This document shows positions 34,455 through 42,435 of a DNA stretch of 64,000 bases, in pieces (the first letter of the stretch is position 1; each line of letters begins with the position of its first letter). Source of the stretch: Treponema medium. Its GTDB lineage: Bacteria > Spirochaetota > Spirochaetia > Treponematales > Treponemataceae. The notes beneath the pieces were generated by a model that saw nothing but the letters and a program-made list of their open reading frames with translations, was not told the origin of the DNA and ran no database searches. The position numbers and the translations under genes are program-made. The stretch is from NCBI RefSeq assembly GCF_017161265.1, contig NZ_CP031393.1:1426001-1490000 (forward strand), given 5' to 3'.

Positions 34455-34550
34455 CTTAGGGGTAAAACCCCTAAGCGGATATTTTGAAGAAAGGAGAGGT
34501 TGTAGGGGAGGAAAGGAACTTTTATCCGAAAAAAGTGCCGTTTCTCCCCT
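34455..34550 (+). promoter_or_regulatory. Structured leader of the FGE lipoprotein gene
   Basis: Two hairpins precede the gene. The perfect 9-bp stem CTTAGGGGT/ACCCCTAAG is at 34455-34475. A longer stem has arms at 34504-34518 and 34536-34550 and ends 5 bases before the GAGGAG ribosome site. They may affect translation. Confidence 0.4.
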
Positions 34551-34568
34551 GATAGAGGAGAAATTCGT

Positions 34569-36383
34569 ATGAAAATAAATGTAAATAAAAAGAGCGGTGT
34601 GCTTTTAGGTTTAGCAGTGGTACTGATGCTTGCGGCGTTAGTAATTGGCTGTAAAACGAATGTCAGCACACCGGAAACATTTGCGGTAACGTTTAGCGCC
34701 GAGGAACACGGTACGCTTAAAGCGAAGGCGGACGGCGTAACGGAAACGAATAAAAGCCCGATAAGCGTCGAAAAAGACAAAACAGTTGTGTTTACTGCGG
34801 TGCCTGAAAAGGGTTATGAAGTAGAAAAGTGGACGGTCAACGGTACTGCTGTGGCAAATAATGTAAGTACAACGTATAGCCATAAAGTAACGGCTGCCGT
34901 AACGGTAAAGGTAAGCTTTAAGGCTTTGCCGCCTTCTGCCGTCGCTGTAACGGGTGTAACGTTGGATAAGCCTACGGTAAGTCTTGTAGCAGGAACTAGT
35001 ACAACACTGACTGCAACGGTTTTGCCTGCAAATGCAACAAACAAAACAGTAGCGTGGAGTTCCGATAAGCCTGCGATAGCGAGCGTTGATAAGAACGGTA
35101 CAGTAACGGCACATAAAGCCGGTGAAGCAATTATCATCGTAACAACCGAAGACGGCGGTAAAACAGCGAGCTGTAAGGTAAACGTAACAGCCAAGCCTCC
35201 GACAACATACAAGATAACCTTCAGCGTAGAAGGTGGGAACGGCACGCTCAAAGCAAAGGCGGAAGGCATAGCGGAAACAACGATCAGTCCCATAAACGTT
35301 GAGCACGACAAAACCGTAACCTTTACGGCAACGGCTGATTCGGGCTACAGGGTAAAGGGCTGGACGCGTGATGGAGAAGCCGTAAACGGCACAAACGATT
35401 CCTATTCGTTTACCGTTACAAAGGGCATCGAGGTTAAGGTGAGCTTTGAAAGCAACAGCACACCGCCGACACCGCCTGCCGGCGATTTTGTAACGATAAC
35501 CCCGCCTGCAGCGGGGATTACCGGTATGGATCCGACATATTCTTTGCCGGGAACGGAAGATTATTGGAAAGGGGTATTCCGTGCAGGGCGGAAGGTAAAA
35601 TTGAGCCCTTATAAGCTTGGCAAAACGGAAGTGCCGTATAAGCTGTGGAAAGAAGTATACGACTGGGCGGTAAAAGCTGAAAACGGGTATAGGTTTGCTA
35701 ATGAAGGGCAAAAAGGTAGCAGCGGAAGCGGGAGCGAAGAAGAGCCGGTAACGACGGTAAGTTGGCGGGACTGCGTTGTATGGTGCAATGCGTATACCCA
35801 GAAAGAAAAAGGTGCAGACGAATGCGTTTACCGAAAAAGCGATGATCATACTACGGTATTAAAAGACGCGACTGATACAGCTGCTTGCGATGCCGCCTAT
35901 GCCGATATGAGTAAAAAAGGTTTTAGACTTCCTACAGAAGCCGAATGGGAATATGCAGCTCGGTGGCAAAACGATAGCACAAATGCTGAACAATACGGAG
36001 AAGTATGGCTTATCAAACTAAACAGTGCAAGCGGAGCGAAAGGCAACTGGGAAGATGCGGAGAAAACGGGAGAAGTTGCATGGTATAGCGGTAATGCAGA
36101 TAGTAAAGCGCATCCAGTTGGAACAAAGAAAGCGAATGCACTTGGCTTACACGATATGAGCGGGAACGTCTGGGAATGGTGTTTTGACCGGTATGGTAAT
36201 ATCGAAGCTGAAGATGTTATGGACCCGCAAGGTGCACCTGCTGCTTCCGGTTCTGGCCGCGTCTTACGCGGAGGTTGTTGGCGCAATGACGCGGAGGGCT
36301 GTGTCGTCGGTTTTCGGATCAGCTTCAACCCCGACATCAGCTACGACGATCTTGGCTTTCGTGTGGCTATGTCCAAGAATTGA
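34569..36383 (+). CDS. Ig-like and FGE/C-type-lectin-fold lipoprotein, candidate diversity-generating retroelement target
   Basis: This 604-aa predicted surface lipoprotein has lipobox LVIGC (Cys28). Domains: two InlB-B-type repeats with the shared theme GTLKAKA (residues ~37-115 and ~215-295), a bacterial Ig-like group 2 domain between them (ATVLPANATNKTVAWSS), a TPP linker, then a formylglycine-generating-enzyme/sulfatase-modifying domain (~310-604) with GFRLPTEAEWEYAAR, LGLHDMSGNVWEWCFDRYG and RVLRGGCW. The last 35 residues match the variable region of Treponema TvpA-type proteins. The GAGGAG ribosome site is good. No reverse transcriptase or template repeat lies in the window. Confidence 0.8.
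   Translation: MKINVNKKSGVLLGLAVVLMLAALVIGCKTNVSTPETFAVTFSAEEHGTLKAKADGVTETNKSPISVEKDKTVVFTAVPEKGYEVEKWTVNGTAVANNVSTTYSHKVTAAVTVKVSFKALPPSAVAVTGVTLDKPTVSLVAGTSTTLTATVLPANATNKTVAWSSDKPAIASVDKNGTVTAHKAGEAIIIVTTEDGGKTASCKVNVTAKPPTTYKITFSVEGGNGTLKAKAEGIAETTISPINVEHDKTVTFTATADSGYRVKGWTRDGEAVNGTNDSYSFTVTKGIEVKVSFESNSTPPTPPAGDFVTITPPAAGITGMDPTYSLPGTEDYWKGVFRAGRKVKLSPYKLGKTEVPYKLWKEVYDWAVKAENGYRFANEGQKGSSGSGSEEEPVTTVSWRDCVVWCNAYTQKEKGADECVYRKSDDHTTVLKDATDTAACDAAYADMSKKGFRLPTEAEWEYAARWQNDSTNAEQYGEVWLIKLNSASGAKGNWEDAEKTGEVAWYSGNADSKAHPVGTKKANALGLHDMSGNVWEWCFDRYGNIEAEDVMDPQGAPAASGSGRVLRGGCWRNDAEGCVVGFRISFNPDISYDDLGFRVAMSKN
36258..36368 (+). other. Candidate variable region (VR) of a diversity-generating retroelement
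   Basis: This codes for RVLRGGCWRNDAEG to LGFRVA. Aligned to the invariant treponemal framework (RGG-W-N-N...C-V...R...NP...GFRV), the positions that are usually Asn in templates here carry CGC, GAC, GGC, ATC, AGC, TTC, TAC and GAC codons. First and second bases vary while the third stays C or T, exactly what adenine-directed mutation of AAC/AAT codons gives. One GAG codon is the exception. Confidence 0.7.
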
Positions 36384-36472
36384 CGTCCTTGTCAATTCTT
36401 GGACGCGAGTTTCGGTAGGCTCTGCCTGCCGAAACGTCGCTGCTGCGTGGAACCACCGCCGTCCGTGGCGGT
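36371..36472 (-). repeat. Hairpin cassette 4 (H1-H2-H3 on plus strand)
   Basis: H1 36371-36404 is a perfect 14-bp stem with a 6-nt loop that covers the stop codon of the lipoprotein gene. H2 is 36405-36440. H3 is 36455-36472 (perfect 6-bp stem). On the minus strand the loops read AAGGAC and ACGGAC. Confidence 0.88.
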
Positions 36473-36475
36473 ACT

Positions 36476-36570
36476 GATGAAAAATGTACGTCCTTGTACA
36501 TTTTTCATCGGCGAGTTTCGGCTTTGCCAAAACATCACTACTGCATGGAACCAGCGGCATCCGTGTCGCT
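36476..36570 (-). repeat. Hairpin cassette 5, tandem to cassette 4
   Basis: H1 36476-36509 (perfect 14-bp stem), H2 36511-36538, H3 36553-36570. Minus-strand loops are AAGGAC and ACGGAT. From 36571 to 36703 a type II element end follows, closing with TATATTTTCAAAAG at 36690-36703. Confidence 0.85.
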
Positions 36571-36703
36571 TCTGAAATGCCTTTTGGAAATAGATGGTGT
36601 AGATACAAGGAGTTAGGCCAAAAACTACCGCAGGCGTATTTTAATACGTTGAGGATACTTTTTTGCCGTACGACGCAGTAGATGCGCTATATATTTTCAA
36701 AAG

Positions 36704-36935
36704 AGAGGAGGTAAGAAATATCTTAGTGGCCGAATATGATTACGATACCGATATTGCAGTACAGCGAGCAGAAGCAGGCAGAATAGCTTTTGCGGAGGGC
36801 AGAGAGCAAGGAATATCGCAAGGTTCCCGCCAGGCAAAGCTCGAAACTGCAAAGTTATTAAAACAGCTTGGCGATTCTGTACAAAAGATAATGCAGGTTA
36901 CCGGATTAAGCAAAGCGGATGTAGAAGGAGCCTGA
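36704..36935 (+). pseudogene. rpn C-terminal fragment (or stand-alone short Rpn protein)
   Basis: The frame encodes about 76 Rpn-like residues: VRNILVAEYDYDTDIAVQRA, then a Glu/Gly/Arg-rich coil and QAKLETAKLLKQLGDS to MQVTGLSKADVEGA, matching the C-terminus of the full gene at 37423. The nuclease domain is absent; the type II repeat end ATATTTTCAAAAG joins directly at 36703/36704. GGAGG at 36706-36710 has no well-spaced ATG; GTG 36726 is possible but poorly spaced. Short Rpn C-terminal proteins can act as antitoxins of full-length Rpn nucleases, so it may still be expressed, but truncation is the simpler reading. Confidence 0.6.
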
Positions 36936-37131
36936 AAGCGAAGCTTTCCATATTTTATAGAACGCTATATTACACTTGAGAAATATAAGATACCTCAGTT
37001 TTTTGCCCACTATGCAAAAGCGTGGTTAAAGGTAAAAGGTTGTTTTTTACCTGCGTGTTTGCAGGGCAAATACGCTACTGACTAAAACCACCGCCATCCG
37101 TGATAGAGATGATACGTTGATGATTTTCAGC

Positions 37132-37227
37132 AGTGGCACGGATGCCACTACTGGTTTAAACAGTAGCGATATTTCGGCAAAGCCGAAATTCGCCATTAAA
37201 AGTGTACAGGGATGTACACTTTTAATG
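37132..37227 (+). repeat. H3-H2-H1 hairpin cassette 6, exact CsrA-consensus loop
   Basis: H3 37132-37149 (perfect 6-bp stem, ACGGAT), H2 37166-37193, H1 37194-37227 (perfect 14-bp stem, AGGGAT). Bases 37204-37215 read GTACAGGGATGT, a full match to the E. coli CsrA SELEX consensus RUACARGGAUGU. A type II end (ATATTTTCAAAAG) follows at 37250-37262. No gene is seen between 36936 and 37422. Confidence 0.88.
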
Positions 37228-37422
37228 ATGCAACGAAGTAGATGCGCCGTATATTTTCAAAAGAAGAGTACGCCCTGCACATTACACCTGTACTTGCGCA
37301 CGTCGCAATCAGCCGGTGTAGGAAGTTTTACAATAGGATTTTGTAATTAAAAAATTCAAATTTTTTCGATTTTCTTTAGCCATTTTACTCCGAAAGTCGC
37401 ATAAGGACTGTAGGAGGTGTGA

Positions 37423-38220
37423 ATGACGAGGAAACCTTTTGAAGAACTAACTATTTCCGATGATTTTATGTTCTGTAAAGTCATGGAACATGAACCTATT
37501 TGTAAAGAATTTCTTGAGATGCTTTTTAGCGTCAAGATCAAGAAAATCACATATCTATCGTCCCAAAATAGTATTACGACTAATTCCGGTGCAAAAACCG
37601 TCCGCCTTGATGTATTGGTAAAAGACGATGCCGGTATCTCCTACGATGTTGAAATGCAAGTTGCTAACCAATATAACCTCCCAAAACGGATGAGATACTA
37701 TCAGGCGGTGCTGGATGTTGCATTCTTGGATAAAGGCTATTCCTATAAGGCGCTCAACAACAGCGTTATCATTTTTGTCTGTCTGTTTGATCCGATAGGG
37801 AATGATAGAGCGGTCTACACATTTGAAAATATCTGTATAGAGGATAAGACGATCCCCTTACACGATGGAACAAAAAAGATTATACTGAACGCCAAGGCGT
37901 TTAAAGAGACAGACAATCAAGAGTTACGAGGCTTTTTGCAGTATGTAACAACAGGCAAGGCAACTACGGCATACACAGGGAGAATAGAGCAGATGATACA
38001 GACAGTAAAACAGAACGAACAGCTGAGGCAAGAGTACCACATATTACCGGCAGCTCTCATGGATGCGATGGATGAAGGACTTGAGCGAGGTAAATCACTC
38101 GGTTTCCGCCAAGCAAAGCTCGAAACGGCAAAGAATCTCTTACACTTCGGGTTGTCCGTTGAAAATATCGCGCAAGTGACAGGGCTTTCCAAAGCAGAGG
38201 TCGAAGCGCTTAAAAAATAA
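37423..38220 (+). CDS. Rpn family recombination-promoting nuclease / PD-(D/E)XK nuclease
   Basis: This 265-aa Rpn-family protein has an N-terminal nuclease domain with RLDVLVKDD (catalytic Asp) and YDVEMQ (the ExQ form of the ExK motif). A helical middle has NQELRGFLQYVTTGKATT, and the C-terminus has the coil DAMDEGLERG and QAKLETAKNLL ending VTGLSKAEVEALKK. Rpn proteins cut DNA, promote RecA-independent recombination and, in E. coli, can act in phage defence with an internally translated short form. AGGAGG lies before the ATG. About 28 bp upstream is shared with the broken copy at 61256. Confidence 0.85.
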   Translation: MTRKPFEELTISDDFMFCKVMEHEPICKEFLEMLFSVKIKKITYLSSQNSITTNSGAKTVRLDVLVKDDAGISYDVEMQVANQYNLPKRMRYYQAVLDVAFLDKGYSYKALNNSVIIFVCLFDPIGNDRAVYTFENICIEDKTIPLHDGTKKIILNAKAFKETDNQELRGFLQYVTTGKATTAYTGRIEQMIQTVKQNEQLRQEYHILPAALMDAMDEGLERGKSLGFRQAKLETAKNLLHFGLSVENIAQVTGLSKAEVEALKK

Positions 38221-38404
38221 ACTGTAAAGACTGTATATACTTGATCGATATTGACTTACGGGGGTGGGGGCAAAAATGTCGCTACTGAAACGGAGTTGTG
38301 CAAAAAGCTTAACAGTTCAGTTTTTTATCGGCAAAACTGCAAGTGGTGTTCCATTTCTGGGCTTTTTGTTAAAGCCGAAAGGGATATACTTTTCACAAAA
38401 GAAG

Positions 38405-38662
38405 AAGAAACGCCTCAAAAAGCGTATTAAGGAATACCGGTAGATAAAAGCGCAGAATCATTGGGGCTGTGAGACCATTTGAACCATCTTCCACTGTTGT
38501 GCATCCGTGCACCTCTCTACCGAATGTACGTCCATATACATCGGTAGAGGACAAGTTTTGTTCCAAAACTTGTTTCTGACCTATCCCACGCCCATCCTTG
38601 GCAGTTCTGGTTGAACAGCCTCAATGATTTGCGAGGTTACTAAAAAACGGCCTGATGCGTTT
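38405..38662. repeat. Type I dispersed element, copy F (with cassette)
   Basis: Right terminal repeat GCCTGATGCGTTT (38650-38662) is intact; the left end (AAACGCCTCA near 38409) is degenerate. An inner inverted repeat (about 38451-38470 / 38615-38633) resembles that of copy A. It fills the gap between rpn and the tRNA-Thr promoter. Confidence 0.65.
38500..38605 (-). repeat. Hairpin cassette 7 (rearranged)
   Basis: A short GTGC hairpin (38500-38513) is followed by an H1 hairpin 38515-38549 with one bulged base, H2 38551-38573 and H3 38588-38605 (weak stem). Minus-strand loops are ACGGAT, ATGGAC and AAGGAT. The doubled H1 suggests two cassettes fused by deletion. Confidence 0.7.
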
Positions 38663-38687
38663 ACCCTGTAAAATTTTCCTTGAGTCC

Positions 38688-38716
38688 TTGACACTTTCTT
38701 ATTCTTCTGGTATTCT
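38688..38716 (+). promoter_or_regulatory. Promoter of the tRNA-Thr/rpmG/tRNA-Trp/secE/nusG operon
   Basis: TTGACA (38688-38693), a 17-bp spacer and TATTCT (38711-38716); transcription would start about 6 bases before the tRNA. Confidence 0.8.
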
Positions 38717-38729
38717 CAAGCGTCTTTAT

Positions 38730-38802
38730 GCTTCTGTAGCTCAGTCGGCAGAGCACAACCATGGTAAGGTTGGGGTCAGCGGTTCGATTCCGCTCGGAAG
38801 CT
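38730..38802 (+). tRNA. tRNA-Thr (GGT)
   Basis: A 73-nt cloverleaf: acceptor GCTTCTG/CGGAAGC, discriminator T, anticodon stem CAACC/GGTTG around ATGGTAA (anticodon GGT), T-loop GGTTCGATTCC. CCA is not encoded. Confidence 0.95.
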
Positions 38803-38827
38803 TTTTTGTTTTTATAGGAGGTTTGTG

Positions 38828-38998
38828 ATGGCTAAGAAAACATCTGTTGAGCTTATCGCATTACAATGTACTGAATGTAAGCGGAAGAACTACACAACCG
38901 CAAAAAATCGGAAAAATATTCAAGGTAAACTTGAATTAAGTAAATACTGTCCGTTTGATCGTAAGCATACCGTACATAAAGAAACAAAAGTTAAATAA
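38828..38998 (+). CDS. rpmG: 50S ribosomal protein L33
   Basis: This 56-aa protein starts [20 protein letters not shown] and continues with [28 protein letters not shown]. The CTEC and CPFDRK cysteine pairs give a zinc-binding L33. The strong ribosome site GGAGGT precedes it. It lies between two tRNA genes in the secE-nusG operon, a common arrangement in bacteria including treponemes. Confidence 0.95.
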   Translation: MAKKTSVELIALQCTECKRKNYTTAKNRKNIQGKLELSKYCPFDRKHTVHKETKVK

Positions 38999-39044
38999 GT
39001 ATTTGAAGTCCGACCGATTCTAATGGCCTGCGACTTTTGAATAG

Positions 39045-39117
39045 AGGTCAGTAGCTCTAATGGTAGAGCGTCGGTCTCCAAAACCGAATGTTGAGGGTTC
39101 GAGTCCTTCCTGGCCTG
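39045..39117 (+). tRNA. tRNA-Trp (CCA)
   Basis: A 73-nt cloverleaf: acceptor AGGTCAG/CTGGCCT, discriminator G, anticodon stem TCGGT/ACCGA around CTCCAAA (anticodon CCA), T-loop GGTTCGAGTCC. Confidence 0.95.
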
Positions 39118-39138
39118 TTTCATAAATAAGGGGTAGAT

Positions 39139-39318
39139 ATGACAAAAATAATTACTTTTGGAAAAGAATGTGTTGCTGAGCTGCGTAAGGTGGTTTGGCC
39201 GACTCGTGATGACGTTGTTTCTGCTGTAAAGGTTGTTATTGTTTCTACCATTCTTGTTGCTGTTTTCCTTGGTATTATTGATGCTTTCTTTGTTGCGTGC
39301 CTTGGCTGGTTCTTTTAA
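39139..39318 (+). CDS. secE: Preprotein translocase subunit SecE
   Basis: This 59-aa single-helix translocon subunit starts MTKIITFGKECVAELRKVVW, with the conserved amphipathic ELRKVVWPTRDDV segment, and then one membrane helix (residues ~30-55). It lies 9 bp upstream of nusG, its universal neighbour. It is the short bacterial form. Confidence 0.93.
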   Translation: MTKIITFGKECVAELRKVVWPTRDDVVSAVKVVIVSTILVAVFLGIIDAFFVACLGWFF

Positions 39319-39327
39319 GGGACGGTT

Positions 39328-39882
39328 ATGGCGAAAGAATGGTATATTCTGCATATCTTTTCAGGCTATGAGAAGAGGGTAGAGCGCGCGATACGTCTGT
39401 TAATGGAAAACGGTGAGATTCCTGCGGGGGTTATCTCTGAAATCAAAATTCCTGAAGAAGAATTGACTGAGGTGAAAGACGGTAAAAAACGGGTTGTCCG
39501 TCGAAAGTTTTTGCCCGGTTATATTCTTATTGAAATGGACTTGCCTGCTGTAAACTGGAAAGGGGTATGTACTCCGATTAGAAGAATACATGGCGTTACC
39601 GGATTTTTGGGCGTTGTTGGGGATGCTCGGCCTCAGGCTATTTCAGCTGATGAGGCGAAAAGTGTTTTGCAGAAGTCAGGGGAGATTAAGGGTGAAAGGG
39701 CTCGGTCTGCACAGATGTTTACTCCCGGTCAACAGGTTAAAATTATAGAGGGGCCTTTTGATACCTTTGCCGGCACTGTAGAAGAAGTTATGGCAGACCG
39801 CAATAAACTGCGGGTGATGGTTGCTATATTCGGTAGAACTACCCCCGTTGAAGTTGATATGCTTCAAGTTGAGTTAATCTAA
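39328..39882 (+). CDS. nusG: Transcription termination/antitermination factor NusG
   Basis: This 184-aa protein has an N-terminal NGN domain starting KEWYILHIFSGYEKRVERAI with FLPGYILIEMDL, and a C-terminal KOW domain with FTPGQQVKIIEGPFDTFAGT. It couples RNA polymerase to Rho and ribosomes. A hairpin with T run follows before rplK. Confidence 0.95.
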   Translation: MAKEWYILHIFSGYEKRVERAIRLLMENGEIPAGVISEIKIPEEELTEVKDGKKRVVRRKFLPGYILIEMDLPAVNWKGVCTPIRRIHGVTGFLGVVGDARPQAISADEAKSVLQKSGEIKGERARSAQMFTPGQQVKIIEGPFDTFAGTVEEVMADRNKLRVMVAIFGRTTPVEVDMLQVELI

Positions 39883-39893
39883 AAAAATGAAAT

Positions 39894-39930
39894 ATCGGCT
39901 TTTAGAGCTGCCGATGTGCCTTTTTTGGTT
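39894..39930 (+). terminator. Hairpin with T run between nusG and rplK
   Basis: The stem ATCGGC/GCCGAT (39894-39899 / 39910-39915) is followed by GTGCC and TTTTTT. It is a weak stem, so partial termination between the two transcription units is likely. Confidence 0.5.
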
Positions 39931-39982
39931 TTTTATTTTATGGGAGGGAATGTTTTCCCGTTAGTACCAGAAGGAGATAGTT

Positions 39983-40414
39983 ATGGCAAAGAAAAAGGTT
40001 GCTGCGGTTATTAAATTGCAGTGTCCTGCCGGAAAGGCAACGCCTGCTCCGCCTGTAGGTCCTGCGCTTGGGCCGCATGGTGTAAGCGCACCTCAGTTTG
40101 TGCAGCAATTTAACGACCGCACAAAATCGATGGAGCCGGGCTTGGTTGTTCCTGTTGTTATTACGGTCTATTCGGATAAAAGCTTTACTTTTATCTTGAA
40201 AACTCCGCCTGCTGCGGTTTTAATCAGAAAGGCGTGTAATATCCAGAAGGGTTCTGCAAATTCGATAACCCAGAAGGTTGCAACTTTGTCAAAAGCAAAG
40301 CTTGAGGAAATTGCTAAGGTGAAGATGCCTGATATTACTGCAAATGATTTGGAAGCTGCAAAGAAGATTATTGCGGGAACTGCACGGAGTATGGGTGTGG
40401 AGGTAGAGCGCTAA
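39983..40414 (+). CDS. rplK: 50S ribosomal protein L11
   Basis: This 143-aa protein has [37 protein letters not shown] and the C-terminal RNA-binding stretch ending [10 protein letters not shown]. It forms the factor-binding region with L10 and L7/L12. AAGGAGA precedes the ATG, and its stop overlaps the rplA start by one base. Confidence 0.96.
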   Translation: MAKKKVAAVIKLQCPAGKATPAPPVGPALGPHGVSAPQFVQQFNDRTKSMEPGLVVPVVITVYSDKSFTFILKTPPAAVLIRKACNIQKGSANSITQKVATLSKAKLEEIAKVKMPDITANDLEAAKKIIAGTARSMGVEVER

Positions 40415-41094
40415 TGAAACACGGAAAAAATTACCGCAATGCGTTAAAAAAATACGATAATGCTGCTCTTTTCTCTGTTCCTAAAGCTGTGGAATTGGTG
40501 AAAGAGTTGAAATTTGCGAAATTCGATGAAACGGTTGAGGTTCATGTTAGCCTGAAGCTGGGTAAAAATCAGAGTGTTCGCGATACCGTTGTGTTACCGC
40601 ATCAATTCAGAGGCGAAAAACGTGTATTGGTGTTCTGTAAAGAAGACCGCGTAAAAGAAGCTTTGGATGCCGGAGCTACGTATGCCGGCGCTGCCGATTA
40701 TATCGAAAAAATTAAGGGTGGTTGGCTTGATTTTGATATCGCTGTTGCTACCCCTGATATGATGAAAGATGTCGGGCGGCTTGGTATGGTGCTTGGTCGG
40801 AAAGGTTTGATGCCTAACCCCAAAACAGGAACGGTTACTGCTGATATTGGCGCTGCTATCAATGAGCTTAAAAAAGGTCGTGTTGAATTCCGTGCCGATA
40901 AAACCGGCGTTGTTCATCTTGCAATCGGTAAAGTTTCGATGGATACGGATAAAATAGCCGAAAACATTACGATCCTTTTGACTGAAATTGGACGAAAAAA
41001 GCCTGCCGATGCGAAGGCTGATTTTATCCAATCGGTTTCTGTCAGCTCTACGATGGGGCCGGGTGTCTGGGTAGATTATAAGGTAGGAGAATAG
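40414..41094 (+). CDS. rplA: 50S ribosomal protein L1
   Basis: This 226-aa L1 stalk protein has [51 protein letters not shown] and [17 protein letters not shown]. It is translationally coupled to rplK by a one-base overlap. L1 commonly represses its own operon in bacteria; no L1 site was checked here. Confidence 0.96.
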   Translation: MKHGKNYRNALKKYDNAALFSVPKAVELVKELKFAKFDETVEVHVSLKLGKNQSVRDTVVLPHQFRGEKRVLVFCKEDRVKEALDAGATYAGAADYIEKIKGGWLDFDIAVATPDMMKDVGRLGMVLGRKGLMPNPKTGTVTADIGAAINELKKGRVEFRADKTGVVHLAIGKVSMDTDKIAENITILLTEIGRKKPADAKADFIQSVSVSSTMGPGVWVDYKVGE

Positions 41095-41095
41095 G

Positions 41096-41629
41096 ATGGC
41101 ACTGCGAGCACATAAACCGCAGCCTGCAAAAACGGCTGCTATCGAAAATATTACGAATGAGTTAAAAGCTGCTTCGTCTTTTATTTTTACAGAATACCGC
41201 GGGTTGTCTGTCGAGCAGATTACACAGCTGCGCGCAAAGCTCCGCGAAAATAATTGTACCTACAAAGTCGTACGCAATAATTTTGCACGCATCGCTTTTG
41301 ACTCCGTGAATTTGGATGTTAAAGACTATTTAGTCGGTCCTACTGCAGTTGCGATGATGAGCGAAGATGCAAATGCTGCTGCAAAAACGTTGTTTGAATT
41401 TGCAAAAGAAACTCCTGCGTTGGTTGTAAAAGGCGCAGTAGTTGACGGGGAATTCTATGATGCTGCAAAAATCGAAGCATTCTCTAAATTGCCCGGCAAG
41501 AAAGAACTTATTGCAATGTTTATGTCTACGGTCAATGCAACGACTGCGAAGTTTGTGCGTACTCTTCAAGCTATTGTTGATAAAGAAGGTGGCGCTTCCG
41601 ACGCTGCACCTGCATCGACTGAAGCATAA
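41096..41629 (+). CDS. rplJ: 50S ribosomal protein L10
   Basis: This 177-aa stalk base protein carries L7/L12 dimers. It has FIFTEYRGLSVEQITQLRAK, KVVRNNFARIAF and a C-terminal helix FVRTLQAIVDKEG. It starts one base after the rplA stop. A strong hairpin lies immediately downstream. Confidence 0.95.
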   Translation: MALRAHKPQPAKTAAIENITNELKAASSFIFTEYRGLSVEQITQLRAKLRENNCTYKVVRNNFARIAFDSVNLDVKDYLVGPTAVAMMSEDANAAAKTLFEFAKETPALVVKGAVVDGEFYDAAKIEAFSKLPGKKELIAMFMSTVNATTAKFVRTLQAIVDKEGGASDAAPASTEA

Positions 41630-41672
41630 TTGGGTAGCTCTAAAACTTTGTTAGATTTTTAGAGTTCCCAAT
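41629..41672 (+). terminator. Attenuator-like hairpin between rplJ and rplL
   Basis: Arms around ATTGGG-TAG-CTCTAAAA and TTTTAGAG-TTCCCAAT form a long, slightly bulged stem right at the rplJ stop. It belongs to the CTCTAAAAA hairpin family and may set the L10:L12 ratio. Confidence 0.5.
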
Positions 41673-41769
41673 TCCAAATGCGGTAGTCAGGCTTCACGCG
41701 CTGTCTTCCTGTCTACCGTTACTGCGGCTTGTATGAGCTGTAAAATTTTAATTTATAGGAGAAGATAAT

Positions 41770-42159
41770 ATGGCGGCATTAACAAATGAACAAATTATTG
41801 AGGCAATCAAAGAGAAGACCATTCTCGAGCTTTCCGAATTGATTAAGACGATGGAAGAAGTATTCGGCGTAACAGCGGCAGCTCCCGTTGCAGTTGTTGC
41901 CGGAGGTGCTGCAGGCGGTGCTGCAGCCGCTGAAGAGCAGACGGAATTTACCGTAACGCTTAAAGGTTTGGCTGATCCCAGCAAGAAAATCGGCGTAATC
42001 AAAGAGGTTAGAAACGTTGTTGCAGGTCTTGGTCTTAAAGAAGCAAAAGAGCTCGTAGAAGGCGCTCCGAAAGTATTGAAGGAGAATGTTTCTAAAGAAG
42101 AAGCTGAGAAGATTAAAGAGGCAATGACAGCTGCCGGTGCAGAGATTACGATTGCTTAA
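41770..42159 (+). CDS. rplL: 50S ribosomal protein L7/L12
   Basis: This 129-aa stalk protein has an N-terminal dimer domain ([20 protein letters not shown]), an Ala/Gly-rich hinge and a C-terminal factor-binding domain with [20 protein letters not shown] and [14 protein letters not shown]. It has its own GGAGA ribosome site after a 140-bp gap containing a hairpin. Confidence 0.96.
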   Translation: MAALTNEQIIEAIKEKTILELSELIKTMEEVFGVTAAAPVAVVAGGAAGGAAAAEEQTEFTVTLKGLADPSKKIGVIKEVRNVVAGLGLKEAKELVEGAPKVLKENVSKEEAEKIKEAMTAAGAEITIA

Positions 42160-42235
42160 TTCTTTTTATATGAGCCGACTGTGTAATGCAGTTGGCTATT
42201 GTTTGATTCTATGATTTTTTCTCAAACGCTACGTT

Positions 42236-42268
42236 AAGCTTCCTCGTGAACAGGGGAGGCTTTTGTAG
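42236..42268 (+). terminator. Attenuator between rplL and rpoB
   Basis: A 10-bp stem (42236-42245 / 42253-42262, with G-T pairs) and a T-rich tail lie in the 276-bp rplL-rpoB gap. A partial terminator at this place lowers polymerase output relative to ribosomal proteins in E. coli. Confidence 0.55.
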
Positions 42269-42435
42269 TTTTAACAGGTGAAAAATACGGTAGTAAAAAT
42301 AAAAAGCTGTTTAAAAAGTCTGTTTTAAAAATGGGTCGATTGTAAGACGAATTATGTGCTGTGCAGTATGGCGTGTTTATCTTAAGTTTTAGTAGAGACG
42401 CGAAACTGTTCGGGCGAGAGAAGGGGGAAGACGGG

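Noticed and set aside
34638-35849. 403-codon open frame on the minus strand inside the FGE lipoprotein gene
   Set aside because: The plus-strand gene has recognisable domains. The antisense product is Arg/Tyr/Cys-rich low-quality sequence typical of shadow frames.
36371-36404. Hairpin H1 arms as snap-back copies of the local target gene
   Set aside because: The first arm does overlap the lipoprotein 3' end, but in the broken rpn gene the H1 arm is unrelated to rpn sequence, so copying from the target is not general.
36264-36608. 114-codon minus-strand frame over the VR end and cassettes
   Set aside because: It runs across hairpins and the opposite strand of a conserved gene; no start signal.
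34569-38220. Local reverse transcriptase or template repeat of a diversity-generating retroelement
   Set aside because: No frame with reverse transcriptase motifs and no second copy of the VR framework was found in the window; only the target is claimed.
41630-41769. Small gene between rplJ and rplL
   Set aside because: Only a hairpin and non-coding sequence are present; no frame with a ribosome site.
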